64,000 nucleotides of DNA from Atherix ibis. Lineage: Eukaryota; Arthropoda; Insecta; Diptera; Athericidae. The stretch covers positions 73,209,622-73,273,621 of the forward strand of contig OY282606.1 in NCBI GenBank assembly GCA_958298945.1. Direction: 5' to 3'. The position numbers and the translations under genes were made by a program. The notes under the pieces are model-generated. The model worked only from the letters and a program-made list of their open reading frames with translations. It ran no database searches and was not told the DNA's origin. Positions 47,440 to 57,199 of this stretch are shown here, one piece after another. Position 1 is the first letter of the stretch, and each line of letters opens with the position of its first letter.

Positions 47440-48600
47440 CAGCTTAGCTGGCAAAATCCATTACAGACAGGCCTAATTTGCGCATTGATTGGGCCTTCTT
47501 AATCAAAGAACTCCAGACAACATGGCTTTACGCTACGGTCTTCCAGTTTGACACTCCCAACATATTTTTGGCGTTCTTCCTAATACCGTCACTCCGCCAA
47601 AGCCAAAGCCTACCTTATTTTCTAAAACCATAAATGGAGCTCCTGGCGACTTTCCGAGCAGAATCTTACTTATCCATACGCATTAAGTGTCCAGTCCACC
47701 GTAGACTATTGGGCTTAATTTTATCCATAACCGAGTGGTCGATGTAACGCTCTCGGATTTCGTCATTCAATAAGCTCAGGAATCGTCTATCCATATTATT
47801 TCAATGATCCTTTTCTCGAACGCGGACATGAGTTCACAATGGTTTCTGCTGAGGTTCGTAAAAATACATAAAGACTAGTGTCTTGAAGAGCCAGTAGCTT
47901 CGATATTATAGTCAAAAATTTCAAGCCAAATATATTAGAGTGACTGAAAGTAGGCTCTGTTGGCTTTTATGGCCGTACTAACTGTAGTGTCCTTAAGTCT
48001 TTCTAGGCCATTTCAATATCTGCTTTGTCTAGCTGCGTATTCTATTCATGGCAAAGATATTATTCGGGTTTTGATCACCGCACCAACAAGATAGTGATCC
48101 GAGTAAACTTTGCGCCCCTAAGTATTTTAACATTAAGAGGTGCCACTAGTCAATCAACACGTGATCAATTTGGTTGGAAGTGATTGATATTCTAATGTAA
48201 GCTTTGTATGGCCAGGGATCGCTTGAATACGGATTCCCTTCCTTACTATTAAAGTTCCTAAGTATGATTTTTGTATCATACTTGGGAAAGGTGTTAAGGG
48301 CTTATTTTACATCTTCGAAAAAGGCGCTATTTGCCAATTTGGTAGACGCCTCCATAGGAACACGAACCGAAAAGTCTGTTCAGAGCATGTGTTATTTTGG
48401 ATGGCAGCTGTACCTCTCCCCGTCCACCGTATCTCTTGTAATGCTATTATGTCAGCATGGTACTTTGACAAGGTATCAACTAATTGCTGAACAGCTCTGG
48501 ATGTATACTAAAGGGAGCGCATATTTCATGAGAAAATGCGCAATTCTTTCGGAGGGTCAGTTGACGTTGTTTCCATTCGTTGTTTTCTTTAATTTTATGC
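47440..48600 (-). pseudogene. RTE-like retroposon: endonuclease and C-terminus
   Basis: On the minus strand, from 48500, RAVQQLVDTLSKYHADIIAL, then QEIRWTGRGTAAIQNN gives the start of an APE endonuclease with its catalytic Glu. Further parts follow (YSDHYLVGAVIKTRI near 48115-48070, the catalytic SDHxxV motif). After a large deletion of the RT, the C-terminal region appears at about 47730-47440: LRWTGHLMRMD, then ARKVARSSIYGFRK, then NMLGVSNWKTVA and SLIKKAQSM. That tail is typical of a widespread insect endonuclease-reverse transcriptase family that I place near RTE. Not functional. Confidence 0.7.
48255..48288. repeat. 14-bp inverted repeat, 6-nt loop
   Basis: TTCCTAAGTATGAT (48255-48268) pairs with 48275-48288 with one mismatch, inside the RTE-like fossil. 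Confidence 0.75.
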
Positions 48601-49103
48601 TTTTCAATAATTATTTGTTTTACAGTATGGAGTAATAAACTCCAAATCTAACCTGCCTAGAAGTCCGCATTTGAGAAATTTCAACTGTTGGAGGCCATTA
48701 GATTTTCGGTAACACTAACTGAGTAACTATAGTTGCAACGCTGGTCTACTGTAATAGCAAAATGGTCAGCGCCTACCCTATAAGAGCCACCCTTTCACAC
48801 AGTTTCTATTCTCCTTTTACAGCAGAGCTTGAGATCTTCAAATTCTATTAATTGAAAGACATTTTTACAGCTTTTTCCCAAAAGGAATTTTTAAAGTATT
48901 TTTACTCTTCTTGGACCTCTAAATAATTTGCTGAAAAATAATTTTTGGATTTTTTTTAAGGGACTTTTTTCAGTATTCTTTCCCCTCATGAATTTCTTGG
49001 TACATATTTTCTTAATTAATCGTTGGATTCTTTTCGAAGAGTTTCCACTTTTTAGAGGGCTTTGTCTTAGTTAATATTTTTACAGTTTATACTTAAAAAC
49101 ATA

Positions 49104-49108
<5 letters not shown>

Positions 49109-49153
<45 letters not shown>
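49109..49153 (-). repeat. 45-nt poly(A) tail of the jockey-type element
   Basis: An uninterrupted run of 45 T on the + strand is the 3' poly(A) tail of the minus-strand element starting at 49154. Its purity suggests a recent insertion. Confidence 0.9.
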
Positions 49154-49155
<2 letters not shown>

Positions 49156-49219
49156 CTGCAACTACAATTTTATTGTAACAAGCAAATTTACATAACATTT
49201 TAATTAACAATCTTGTGCA

Positions 49220-50839
49220 TCATGAAGTGGGAGTAAAGGAGTAAACACCCTTAAGTCTCCGATGAGTGTTTCCGGGGAGGGCTGTACAAGACAATTCTCT
49301 CACAAGTGGATTATGGTGATAGGATAAACGGGAATGAAATTTTTGATAGCGGGAAATGCACAGGTTATGAACAAATGGAACATTTAGGTCACGATGTATT
49401 ACAGTGTTACGAACGTAAATGGGGGCATCAACAATTTTACGGAGGATCTTGGATTGTAAGGCCTGGATGCGATAGGAATTGGAACGTTTCGTTGAACCCC
49501 AAAGTTCAATTCCATATGTCCAAATTGGTCTTATAATTGTATTTTAGATTAGAAGTTTACTTTTAATTGTTAGTTTCGAGCGTTTGTCCAGTAGTCTAAG
49601 AAGTTGTAGGTAACGTCTGTTAGCTTCAGCTCTTTTTAATCTAGTATGTGGGTTCCATGTTAGTCTCTTGTGCAGCAAAAGTCCCAAATACCGCACTTTA
49701 TCATATTGCGGTATCATGTTGCTATTAAGGTATAAAGGGGTAGGTTTACCTTGACAAAGTGTGAAAGTAATGTGAGCACTCTTCTGTTCATTTACCTTCA
49801 CTCTCCATCTCTTAAACCAAGATTGAAGGTTGTGGATATGGGATTGTAAATTGTTGGAAGCTATGTCAGGATTTTTATGGGTAGCAAGTATGGCCGTATC
49901 ATCTGCATAAGTAGCAATGATAGTATTAGGATAAGCTGGGATGTCATGCGTATAAATATTATATAAGATGGGACCAAAGATACTGCCTTGTGGTACTCCG
50001 GCGAGAATAGGATATATTTCCGAGGATTCTGAGTTGATTGCAACTTGGAAATGTCGTTGGGAGAGATATGAATTTATGATAAGGTAGTATGTTGAAGGAA
50101 GAAAGCTCTTGAGTTTCCAAAGGAGTCCAGGATGCCACACACGATCAAAAGCTTGGGAGATATCTAGAAATACTCCTGGGCAATACTCTTTCCTCTCAAG
50201 AGAGGATGCAATATGGTCAACAATGCGATGGCATTGCTGGATAGTGGAGTGTTCAGATCGGAAGCCAAATTGGTGATCAGGAATAATTTTTTCGTTAACT
50301 AAGACAGGGTAGAGTCGTTTTAATAGCAGTTTTTCGAATATCTTACCAAGAATTGGTAAGAGGCTGATAGGTCTATAGGAGGCAGGAGAATTAATGGATT
50401 TATTTGGTTTAGGAATCATTTTAATGACAGAATATTTCCACAGTAAGGGAAAATAGGTTGTACGCAGTATACTATTAAAAATATATGTGATTAAAACTAA
50501 ACCTTTTCGGGAAATTTGCTTCAGAATAGGAGCTGTTATTAAATCATAACCAGGAGCTTTTTTATTGGGAAGGCGCAGAATTGTAGATTTGATTTCCGAG
50601 GGCTTAAAATTTTTGGGAGGAAGACTCATAGGGAGTGGGAACATTAGTTCTTCGATGATTTTGTTAGTATGTGATTTGTCTTCTATATCATCATGTGGAG
50701 CAAAAGTATTTACCAAATGGTTAGCAAATACTTCGGCTTTTTCTTTGTCTGTTTTTGCCCAGTTACCGTCCTTTTGTTTCAGTGGGTGTGATGTTTTTTT
50801 GTACGAGAGTAAGAAATTATTTAAATTTGTTTTTCCTCA
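49220..50839 (-). pseudogene. jockey-type reverse transcriptase, one nonsense codon
   Basis: The frame is open from about 50839 to a natural stop at 49220-49222 except for a single TAA at 49544-49546. RT blocks in order: RLPNKKAPGYDLITAPILKQ, PASYRPISLLPILGKIFEKL, DHQFGFRSEHSTIQQCHRIV, GVFLDISQAFDRVWHPGLLW, AGVPQGSIFGPILYNIYTHD, and the catalytic box TYADDTAILA (YADD at 49898-49909). Next come the thumb (VRYLGLLLHKRLTWNPH), then after the TAA NTIIRPIWTYGIELWGS and DAPIYVRNTVIHRDL. The N-terminal endonuclease is lost by 5' truncation. There is no RNase H, as expected for jockey. The protein would prime reverse transcription at a nicked target. Confidence 0.9.
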
Positions 50840-50849
50840 TACAATTTTG

Positions 50850-51320
50850 AGATTGATTTTATTGGCAATTATTTAAAAGAAATTTCTAAAGGAACTTTTT
50901 AAAGTATTATTTTGTTAGCGGATCAAGCTTTAGAAATATTCAAGAGACACGGCTGATGGGATTTCTCAGAAGGGGCTTTGACTAATTGTATAATAAATTA
51001 TTTAACGATAGAATTAAGATGTTTAATTAGTTCATTTTAGTAAATTTAAAAACGGACTATTATTTTACTTTTTTGTTTGATGCTTTGAAGCCAAAAAAGG
51101 AGGCCCTTCAACGTTTTCTGCCAAAATGGCAAACTTAGTCCGAAAACGGGACTAGAAAAAAAAAAAAAAAACCACCGTTGACATAGAAAGTAACTAGTGA
51201 GATACTATTAGTGAAATAGTATCACTCTGATCTGGCTAAAATGTGGCACTAATTGAAATTTTTTTTCTATACATAGGCTGTTATTATCAAAACGCAGTTA
51301 ATACAGAAAAAAGGGAAAAT
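50850..51320. other. Non-coding stretch
   Basis: No gene. An A run lies at about 51156-51170. Confidence 0.5.
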
Positions 51321-51321
51321 C

Positions 51322-51717
51322 ATGTGCAAATTCAGATCAATACTTCGCAAAAAGAATGTTAGCACAATTAAGATCAAAATTATTATTAAATGTATCTTTT
51401 ACAGTGTATTTTATTATTTTTTTATTTATTTATGGTACAAAGCATTTGAGAAATATTTTTACTATCTCCTGTTAGTCTGTACGAATAATATTATTATCAT
51501 CAAAACAAAACGAAAATTAGTTTTTAAATGCAAAAAAAATTTATATCTTAATCAAATAAAATCTTTTCGAATATTGAACATTATTGGAAGATTTCGAAAA
51601 CTAAAAAATTGCGCATCAGTTTCTCTCGAATACAAAAATTTCTCATATTCACTATTCAAAGTAATTTATTTACACTGTGACGCATTTTTATACACTTTAA
51701 ATAAATCTAAGTTATAA
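51322..51717 (+). other. Unrecognised 131-codon AT-rich open frame
   Basis: The frame is open for 131 codons in DNA where stops should occur about every 12 codons. The predicted product is basic and rich in Lys, Ile, Tyr, Phe and Leu, with a hydrophobic segment near residues 25-53 (YYFFIYLWYKAFEKYFYYLL) and six Cys. No known domain, no splice sites and no promoter are evident. It could be a fossil, a chance frame helped by A/T-run composition, or a small membrane protein. Confidence 0.2.
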
Positions 51718-51719
51718 AG

Positions 51720-53000
51720 ATGAATCATGAATGAATAAAAGAAAACCAATATAAAAAATATCCCCACTGATTTATTGATACTTTTTGTAGAGTCCATAAG
51801 GATTGTCTATAGGGATTTTTATCAGAAGGAATGTTGCTTTTACATCGTCGCTAATACTGATATTATAGAAATGTCCAGTTTTATTTATCCTTTAACCAAT
51901 AGAGTAAAATCGTCTGATTTTAGTTAAAATCACGTCATTTTATTTACTCTACAAACAGAAAATAATCACGTTCAAGGTATAAACAAAAAAAGAATATGTG
52001 TTCACACAAGAACATACATTTACAGTCCAAATATATAATAGAAAAAAATTATCATTAAATAAAATATCTCATATTTTTTGTTAATAACTCTTAAAAGTCT
52101 AGTAAAATATCTTTACTATGAGAATAACTAAGAACAAATAAAATTGCTATAGCCAAATTTTATCTGAAATCTCATATTATAAGGTAAACTATCTGATAAT
52201 AAAGAAAATTGTTTTCTAAGTTTTATCCCATTTGCATTAAAACATTCATCCAGGATTCTTTTCAGTTACTATCTAATATTACTTTAGATATTCTTAGAAA
52301 ACTCTTTTTGCTACTAACTTAAAGATATTATCATTCATAACGTAAGAATATTGTAATATTGTATTGGGATTATCCAATTTAGGAGTCACAGCATATCCGG
52401 TCTGACGCTATTGATTCATGGAAGGTAGGATCTATTTCGTTAGCTGGTACCATAAATACGGCTGTTGAAGAATTTTGGATAGGGTCTTTCATACCGAATC
52501 GAATTAAGCGTCACGAGCATCGTAGCCTATTAATTTTAATCTGATTATTTTTTAAGTCGACTTTCCGCTTGATTAATAGCAATAGTTTATGCTGATTATT
52601 TGGTAAAATCCTTAATTTTCAAGGAATTCGTTAATATTGTTAAGACGAAGGTCAGTAACATTTTCACTATGAGCTAGTGTCAGAGTTTTTAATTGAAATT
52701 AGTAATTTCTCCCCCATTCCTTAACTCTGCAAAAACATCCTCGATTATAAAGTTTTTTTAAATGTAAAGGACAGACTGCACTATCCGGTTATCAAATATT
52801 AATTTCACTAGTCTGTATTGACCTGACCGTACTGTTCAGGTAGATATATTTAGTTTCTCGAACATTTCTTAGTCGTCAGAAAATATTTTGTCCACTCCCA
52901 AAACTTTTATAACTGACAGAAAACCTTCTTCATCATTATCATTACAACCGTAATCCACTCTTGGACAGAATTATTCCCTTTGTTTTACGTGGTATACCCG
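51720..53000. other. Non-coding stretch with RTE-like scraps
   Basis: Around 52420-52650 a minus-strand segment resembles the RTE-like C-terminal region at 47610-47740 (CTACCTT-like start, then the sequence equivalent to AATTAAGCGTC). No gene is visible elsewhere. Confidence 0.4.
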
Positions 53001-53009
53001 TCTTGAGAC

Positions 53010-53305
53010 ATACTACCACGAGCCGCCGACGACCAGAGCGATTGAGATTATGCTCAATCAGCGCACAACCATAACTGATAGTTAGCAGTCAGTAATCAGG
53101 TACAAGCTGATTACTTCAACTGCTAGTGATGAGGCCTTTCTAAACGTCTACTGTCATAAGCTGTGACAGCGCCCGAGATAATTACCGTATCTCCCACCAG
53201 CGATCCGGAGTTCGAACCCACAGAATAGCTAATTCGGTGGAGAACTTCGATTCCCGTGATATCAATTCATGTTTTAAGAGTGCTTCGGTTTGTACTCTGC
53301 CCTAA
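53010..53305 (-). repeat. Orphan R1-like 3' untranslated region
   Basis: Aligns with 22511-22855 in the same orientation: CACGAGCCGCC, GCTCAATCAGCGCAC, GACAGCGCCCGAGATAATTA, and TTTTAAGAGTGCTTCGGTTT. No R1-like ORF lies next to it. A 9-bp perfect hairpin (53091-53099 with 53107-53115) is included. Confidence 0.65.
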
Positions 53306-53309
53306 CTTT

Positions 53310-53793
53310 TACCCAAATCTTCAGTTAAAATTCTCCAAATAGTGTTTTTATTCGTATTTAATTCCTCAGCCAACATTCTCGTAGTAAAATTTGCATCGAT
53401 ACCAATGATTTCACGGACTTTTTCCACCAATTCAGCACGATTACTAGCTTCTGGACGACCTGCCCTTAGGTCGTCCTTTAAATCCTCACGACCATTTTTT
53501 AATCATACAATCATCACCATAAACTTTTTCCATCAATTCGTATGTCTCAGCGAATTTTTTTTTTAAGTTTAACACAAAATTTTATATTTGCTCTTTTTTG
53601 TTTTGTAACATTAGCACACTTTTTCTTTTATTGAAATGTCTGTTACTTTCACATCTGTTATCCAATTTACATGAATTTAGGTGCGTTTGAAAGAAGATGA
53701 ATGTATCTTTTTAATGCTGTAAATTTTAAAATAGATGGCGCTGCATGTTGTATGATTTAAAAATAAGTTCGGTTATGTTTGGAGCACACTGTG
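53310..53793 (-). mobile_element. Truncated mariner with CACAGTGTG-type end
   Basis: The 5' end (right side, GTG at 53791-53793 followed by TA) and leader match the MITE at 14469-14858, including the block around AGATGGCGCTGCATGTTGTA. On the minus strand the transposase N-terminus follows: KKFAETYELMEKVYGDDCM near 53560-53505, GRPEASNRAELVEKVREIIG near 53465-53405, then TTRMLAEELNTN to about 53350. The remainder is missing. Confidence 0.75.
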
Positions 53794-53796
53794 TAT

Positions 53797-54010
53797 GTAC
53801 TTTTTACTTGTCTCAGACAATGTGGTTATCAGATTCATATTTTGAGCAATAATAAATAAAACCACTTTTATAAATGCAAATATTTACAATTAAAAAAAAA
53901 ATATTGTAAAACAAAATTTCGTAAAATATTTGACCTAATATTGATGTCTCGGTCTATTAACTTGCATATCTCTCTCTATTTTGATATCACAATTCACTGT
54001 ACTATATTTC
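53797..54010. repeat. Dispersed repeat, copy 1
   Basis: Matches 59800-60025: CTTGTCTCAGACAATGT, TTTTGAGCAATAATAAATAA, ATATTGTAAAACAAAATTTC, GTAAAATATTTGA and TCTATTAACTTGCATATCTC. No coding capacity or terminal repeat is seen; the family is unknown to me. Confidence 0.7.
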
Positions 54011-54287
54011 CGCCAGATGTCTCTATCGATATTCTTTTCGTTTATCACAGTCTTATGACTAGAGGTGCTGTATTTATCATAATATATAACTTTTGGTAAA
54101 ATGTTCAAAACAAGAAAAACCGCTTTTGTTTTCTACAGCACCTCATAGATCTCATTTGAAGGTGAAGCTTCAATAATGGAGATGCTACAGAATCATTAAT
54201 TAATATTACAATATATACAGGGTCCGTTTTATGTTCCAGATCGAGGTTTTATTTTAATAACTTTTAAGTGAAATATAATTTTATAAT

Positions 54288-54491
54288 TTATATTTTATTG
54301 ATTAATTTTATGGTATTAAGCATTATGTATGAAATATAACGTCGGACAAATGCCCATTTGCTCCAATAGCGGCTATTCTGTTTATTAACAAAGCCAGCCA
54401 AGTCGAAGTGTGCTTCTTCGTCGCTCATAATGATTCTTTGTATGCCGGCTATACCGTAAAACTCGAGCACTTCAGTTTCGCTGCCGTTCAT
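54288..54491 (-). pseudogene. rosa-type transposase fragment
   Basis: A 67-codon frame contains RIIMSDEEAHFDLAGFVNKQ, then NSRYWS, the block around the first catalytic Asp of rosa-type transposases (normally SDEAHF; one Glu is inserted). The rest diverges. It is the fifth region in the window with this family. Confidence 0.65.
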
Positions 54492-54845
54492 GTTTATTTA
54501 CCTGCAGCTGTTGTGTCACAAAATTTTTTTATAATAATTTTTAACAAATATGATGGAGATATTGCCAATTCTTGTACACAGAGTCGATGAGCGGTACCCG
54601 GACATTCAGTAACACTCTGCCTTATTCAGGTATACATTGGCTTAATTGTCGCCCAGTCTTTGCTTTATCTCCCAGTATATGCATATTTTCAAAATTATTC
54701 ATTACACACCGAATAGTTTACTTGCTCGGCATATGATTAACACTAAAAAAGTCAAGTAATTCGGTCCGTGTATTCATAATTGAACAATTATTTAAATAAA
54801 ATGATTTAATAATTTCAACATGTTGTTGTGGCAAAACAGTCGACC

Positions 54846-54905
54846 TCTCAGGTATTTATGTTGAAACAAGTATCTCATTCATTCTTTCAACATAAATACC
54901 TGAGA
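54846..54905. repeat. 21-bp perfect inverted repeat, 18-nt spacer
   Basis: TCTCAGGTATTTATGTTGAA begins the left arm (54846-54866); the right arm (54885-54905) is its exact reverse complement. No element ends are recognised. Confidence 0.9.
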
Positions 54906-54909
54906 TATT

Positions 54910-55689
54910 TCAAATTCATCTGGTGATGATTTACCCAAAACGGTACCAACAATTCCTGTACTCTTAAGTGTTTTATATTAAGAAATTAAAAAAACTAAAA
55001 ACGGAAAATTAATAATTTTCCTTTAAGAAAAAGGATTTGTTTTTAATTAACTTTGAATCCAGATTGTTTATTTTTTTCGAAGAAAATGTCTTTAGGATAA
55101 TTTCACAGTTAACTTCACGTGATGAGAATTTTTCTTACAATTTTTATCATTGCTTACTAAATTTAATATTACATGTTGTCATGTAAAAAGTATATACGAG
55201 CACCTTTAATTGAAATTACACACTGTCATGTGCATTTTCTAATATGATCTTTAGCCTTTGATATTGCGAAGGGTAGAGTTCATCCTATTAGCGCAAACAT
55301 TACCTAACTTTCATTTATCGATTACCATCTAAAATAGTATGGAATGGTTTAGAAGGACTTTAATGGAATGAATCTGACTGAGTCTATTTTTATAAATCAA
55401 AGTAATTTATTTATTCATAAAATCGATGACTTGCATAAATATTGACATAACTCAATGGATCGCATCTTATTACATTTGAATGTTAAACAAACCGGAAAGG
55501 TGCTATTTCTACGTCAAAAGATACCAAATAATTCAGATTTTCTTAGTCTGAAATCTTAAAGATATCCTTAAAGTTTTCATATAAAAGTAAGCAAAAAATG
55601 TTTATAGCTTTCAGATGTAATTGAATTTTTTCTTAAATATTTGAATTTTATAATATTAAAATTATTAATTTAATTAATTTTTATTACAG
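54910..55689 (+). other. Intron upstream of the EF-hand exon
   Basis: AT-rich, ending in TTTTTATTACAG, a good acceptor. The preceding exon of the gene was not found in the window. Confidence 0.55.
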
Positions 55690-55833
55690 ATCTCCGAACA
55701 GCTTTCGATTTGCTAGACAGAAATCGTGATGGTCGCGTCACAGCCAATGAACTGCAGTTCATGCTAAAAAATTTAGGAATAAATGTTCGTGATGAGTTAA
55801 TTGATGACCTCATGAAGGAAGCTAGTCACACAG
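55690..55833 (+). CDS. Eip63F-1: EF-hand exon of Eip63F-1 (calmodulin-like)
   Basis: A 144-nt internal exon between TTACAG and G|GTATT, phase 1 at both ends, so it keeps the frame if skipped. It encodes LRTAFDLLDRNRDGRVTANE, then LQFMLKNLGINVRDELIDDL, then MKEASHT. Residues 9-20 form a canonical 12-residue EF-hand loop with calcium ligands Asp9, Asn11, Asp13 and Glu20, Gly14 at the bend, and flanking helices. From memory this matches the first EF-hand of Drosophila Eip63F-1, an ecdysone-induced calcium-binding protein of the calmodulin family with several alternative starts and long introns. No other exon of the gene is recognisable here, so its introns here are kilobases long. Confidence 0.8.
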
Positions 55834-56340
55834 GTATTATTTTTAATTTTTTTTTAAAATAGTATTAATATAACTTTTTTATTAAATAGTAACTTTTAAG
55901 AAAAAAAAAACAAAATATTGGGCGGTTGCTGGATTTTTGGTTCTTTTAAATTTCAGATTAAGTAGGTACTTAAAAATTTGAAAATAAAACAGAAGACGCA
56001 GTGGAAATGAGTAGGGTTGTGAATTAGTAGTGATGTGCAGGATTAATTTATTTTTATACGTATTTTTTTGGTAATAGTAAGGCGGAAATCATCAAAGAAA
56101 AAAGTGTGAGATTTTAACTAATTAAGACCACCTTGATCATATTTCTTTATGTTCCTGCAGTATCTCCGCTCAATTCTTCATGTCAAGAATTGAGCGGAAA
56201 TACTGCTACCGTTTCTAGTCCAGCTAATCGAGATAGAATCTGTTTAGGACTTCTGTTGTAAAATCATTGACAGCTTTGAAACTTTGTCATCAAAGGCGTA
56301 TAACTACATCTCTGTAGGCCTACAACTACATCCAACAGAG
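55834..56340 (+). other. Intron downstream of the EF-hand exon
   Basis: Begins GTATTATTTTT. The next exon, expected to continue with Gly and the second EF-hand region, was not found before the window end. A hairpin and a mariner fossil lie in it. Confidence 0.55.
56157..56206. repeat. 22-bp inverted repeat, 6-nt loop
   Basis: Left arm 56157-56178 (GCAGTATCTCCGCTCAATTC...) and right arm 56185-56206 are reverse complements with one mismatch, around catgtc. Confidence 0.85.
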
Positions 56341-56342
56341 GA

Positions 56343-57136
56343 CTTAATTATATTTTTTTACAACCAACTTCACACTTAAGCCGCATAATCTTATGTATTT
56401 TGACAGCTGACATAGCAAGACTTGCTTGTGAGAAAATACGATTGATTCTGCACAGTAGTTTTTGGCTGATACCCTTTTAAATGTGGAAAGTGAAAAACAG
56501 CATTTTCGGCATATTTTACTTTTTTCCTATAGAAGAGATAAAAATGCTATTTAGTGAGCGCCAGTGCCAAAACTGGTTTGCAAAATTTTGATCCGGCAAT
56601 TTTGATCGCGAAGAAGCATCACGTTCTGGAAGGATAGTTGAAGCTGATGAAGGCACAATAAAGGCATTAATTGATGCAAACCGGCGAATAACAACTCGTG
56701 AGATTGCTGAGAGATCAAATTTATCGAATTCGACCGTTCATGAACGGCTAGGTTTTATCTCAAAGCTCGACATATGCGTTCCTCATCTTTTTACGAAAAA
56801 AAATTTCTGCCGTTGCATTGACGTTTGTGATTTGCTTCTCAAACGCCAAGAAAATAATTCATTTTTTAAGCGTATCATTACTGAGAACGAGAAATGGGTT
56901 GTCTACAATAATGTTAATCGCAAAAGATCCTAGAATAGAAGAGATGAACCGGCTCAAAGCACTTCGAAAGCCAATATTCATCAAAAAATGGTTATGCTAT
57001 CTGTTTGGTGGGATTTCACAGAAATTGTTTATTTTGAGCTTCTACCGAGCAATAAAATGATCAATTCTGAAGTGTGCTGTCATCAGTTCGACAAATTGAA
57101 TAATTCACTTAAAGAAAAAAGGCAAATAAATAAACG
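56343..57136 (+). pseudogene. mariner fossil, relative of 28715-29948
   Basis: The sequence follows the copy at 28715 from its leader (CACACTTAAGCCGCATAATC) through the helix-turn-helix region, the linker ITTREIAERSNLSNSTVHER (kept here, deleted in the other copy), the first catalytic Asp region (ITENEKWVVYNN, with the Asp of GDE changed) and LLPSNKMINSEVCCHQFDKL. About 30 nt of the N-terminal region and the whole C-terminal third, including the second and third catalytic Asp, are missing. The left terminal repeat is lost. Confidence 0.8.
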
Positions 57137-57137
57137 A

Positions 57138-57195
57138 TTGGGTTGTTCGAAAAGTAATTTCGTAATGAAACGAAATTACTTTCCGAACAACCTAA
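57138..57195. repeat. Two mariner terminal repeats head to head
   Basis: TTGGGTTGTTCGAAAAGTAA... (57138-57163) is followed after 6 nt by its reverse complement (57170-57195) with two mismatches. Both match the terminal repeat of the 28715 mariner. This is a ~58-bp element made of ends only, abutting the broken copy. Confidence 0.85.
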
Positions 57196-57199
57196 TATA

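Larger units (their letters stand above)
49109..50845 (-). mobile_element. jockey-type non-LTR retroposon, 5' truncated
   Basis: The element reads on the minus strand from about 50845, inside ORF2 between endonuclease and RT, to a 3' untranslated region with AATAAA and a pure poly(A) tail. It is the least damaged mobile element in the window. The 3' end matches 43010-43294. A target duplication could not be fixed by eye. Confidence 0.9.

Noticed and set aside
49306..49536. 76-codon plus-strand frame
   Set aside because: Antisense of the C-terminal part of the jockey-type reverse transcriptase.
53196..53225. Possible tRNA gene (GGAGTTCGAACCC, B-box-like)
   Set aside because: No cloverleaf can be folded around it and it lies in the R1-like 3' repeat.
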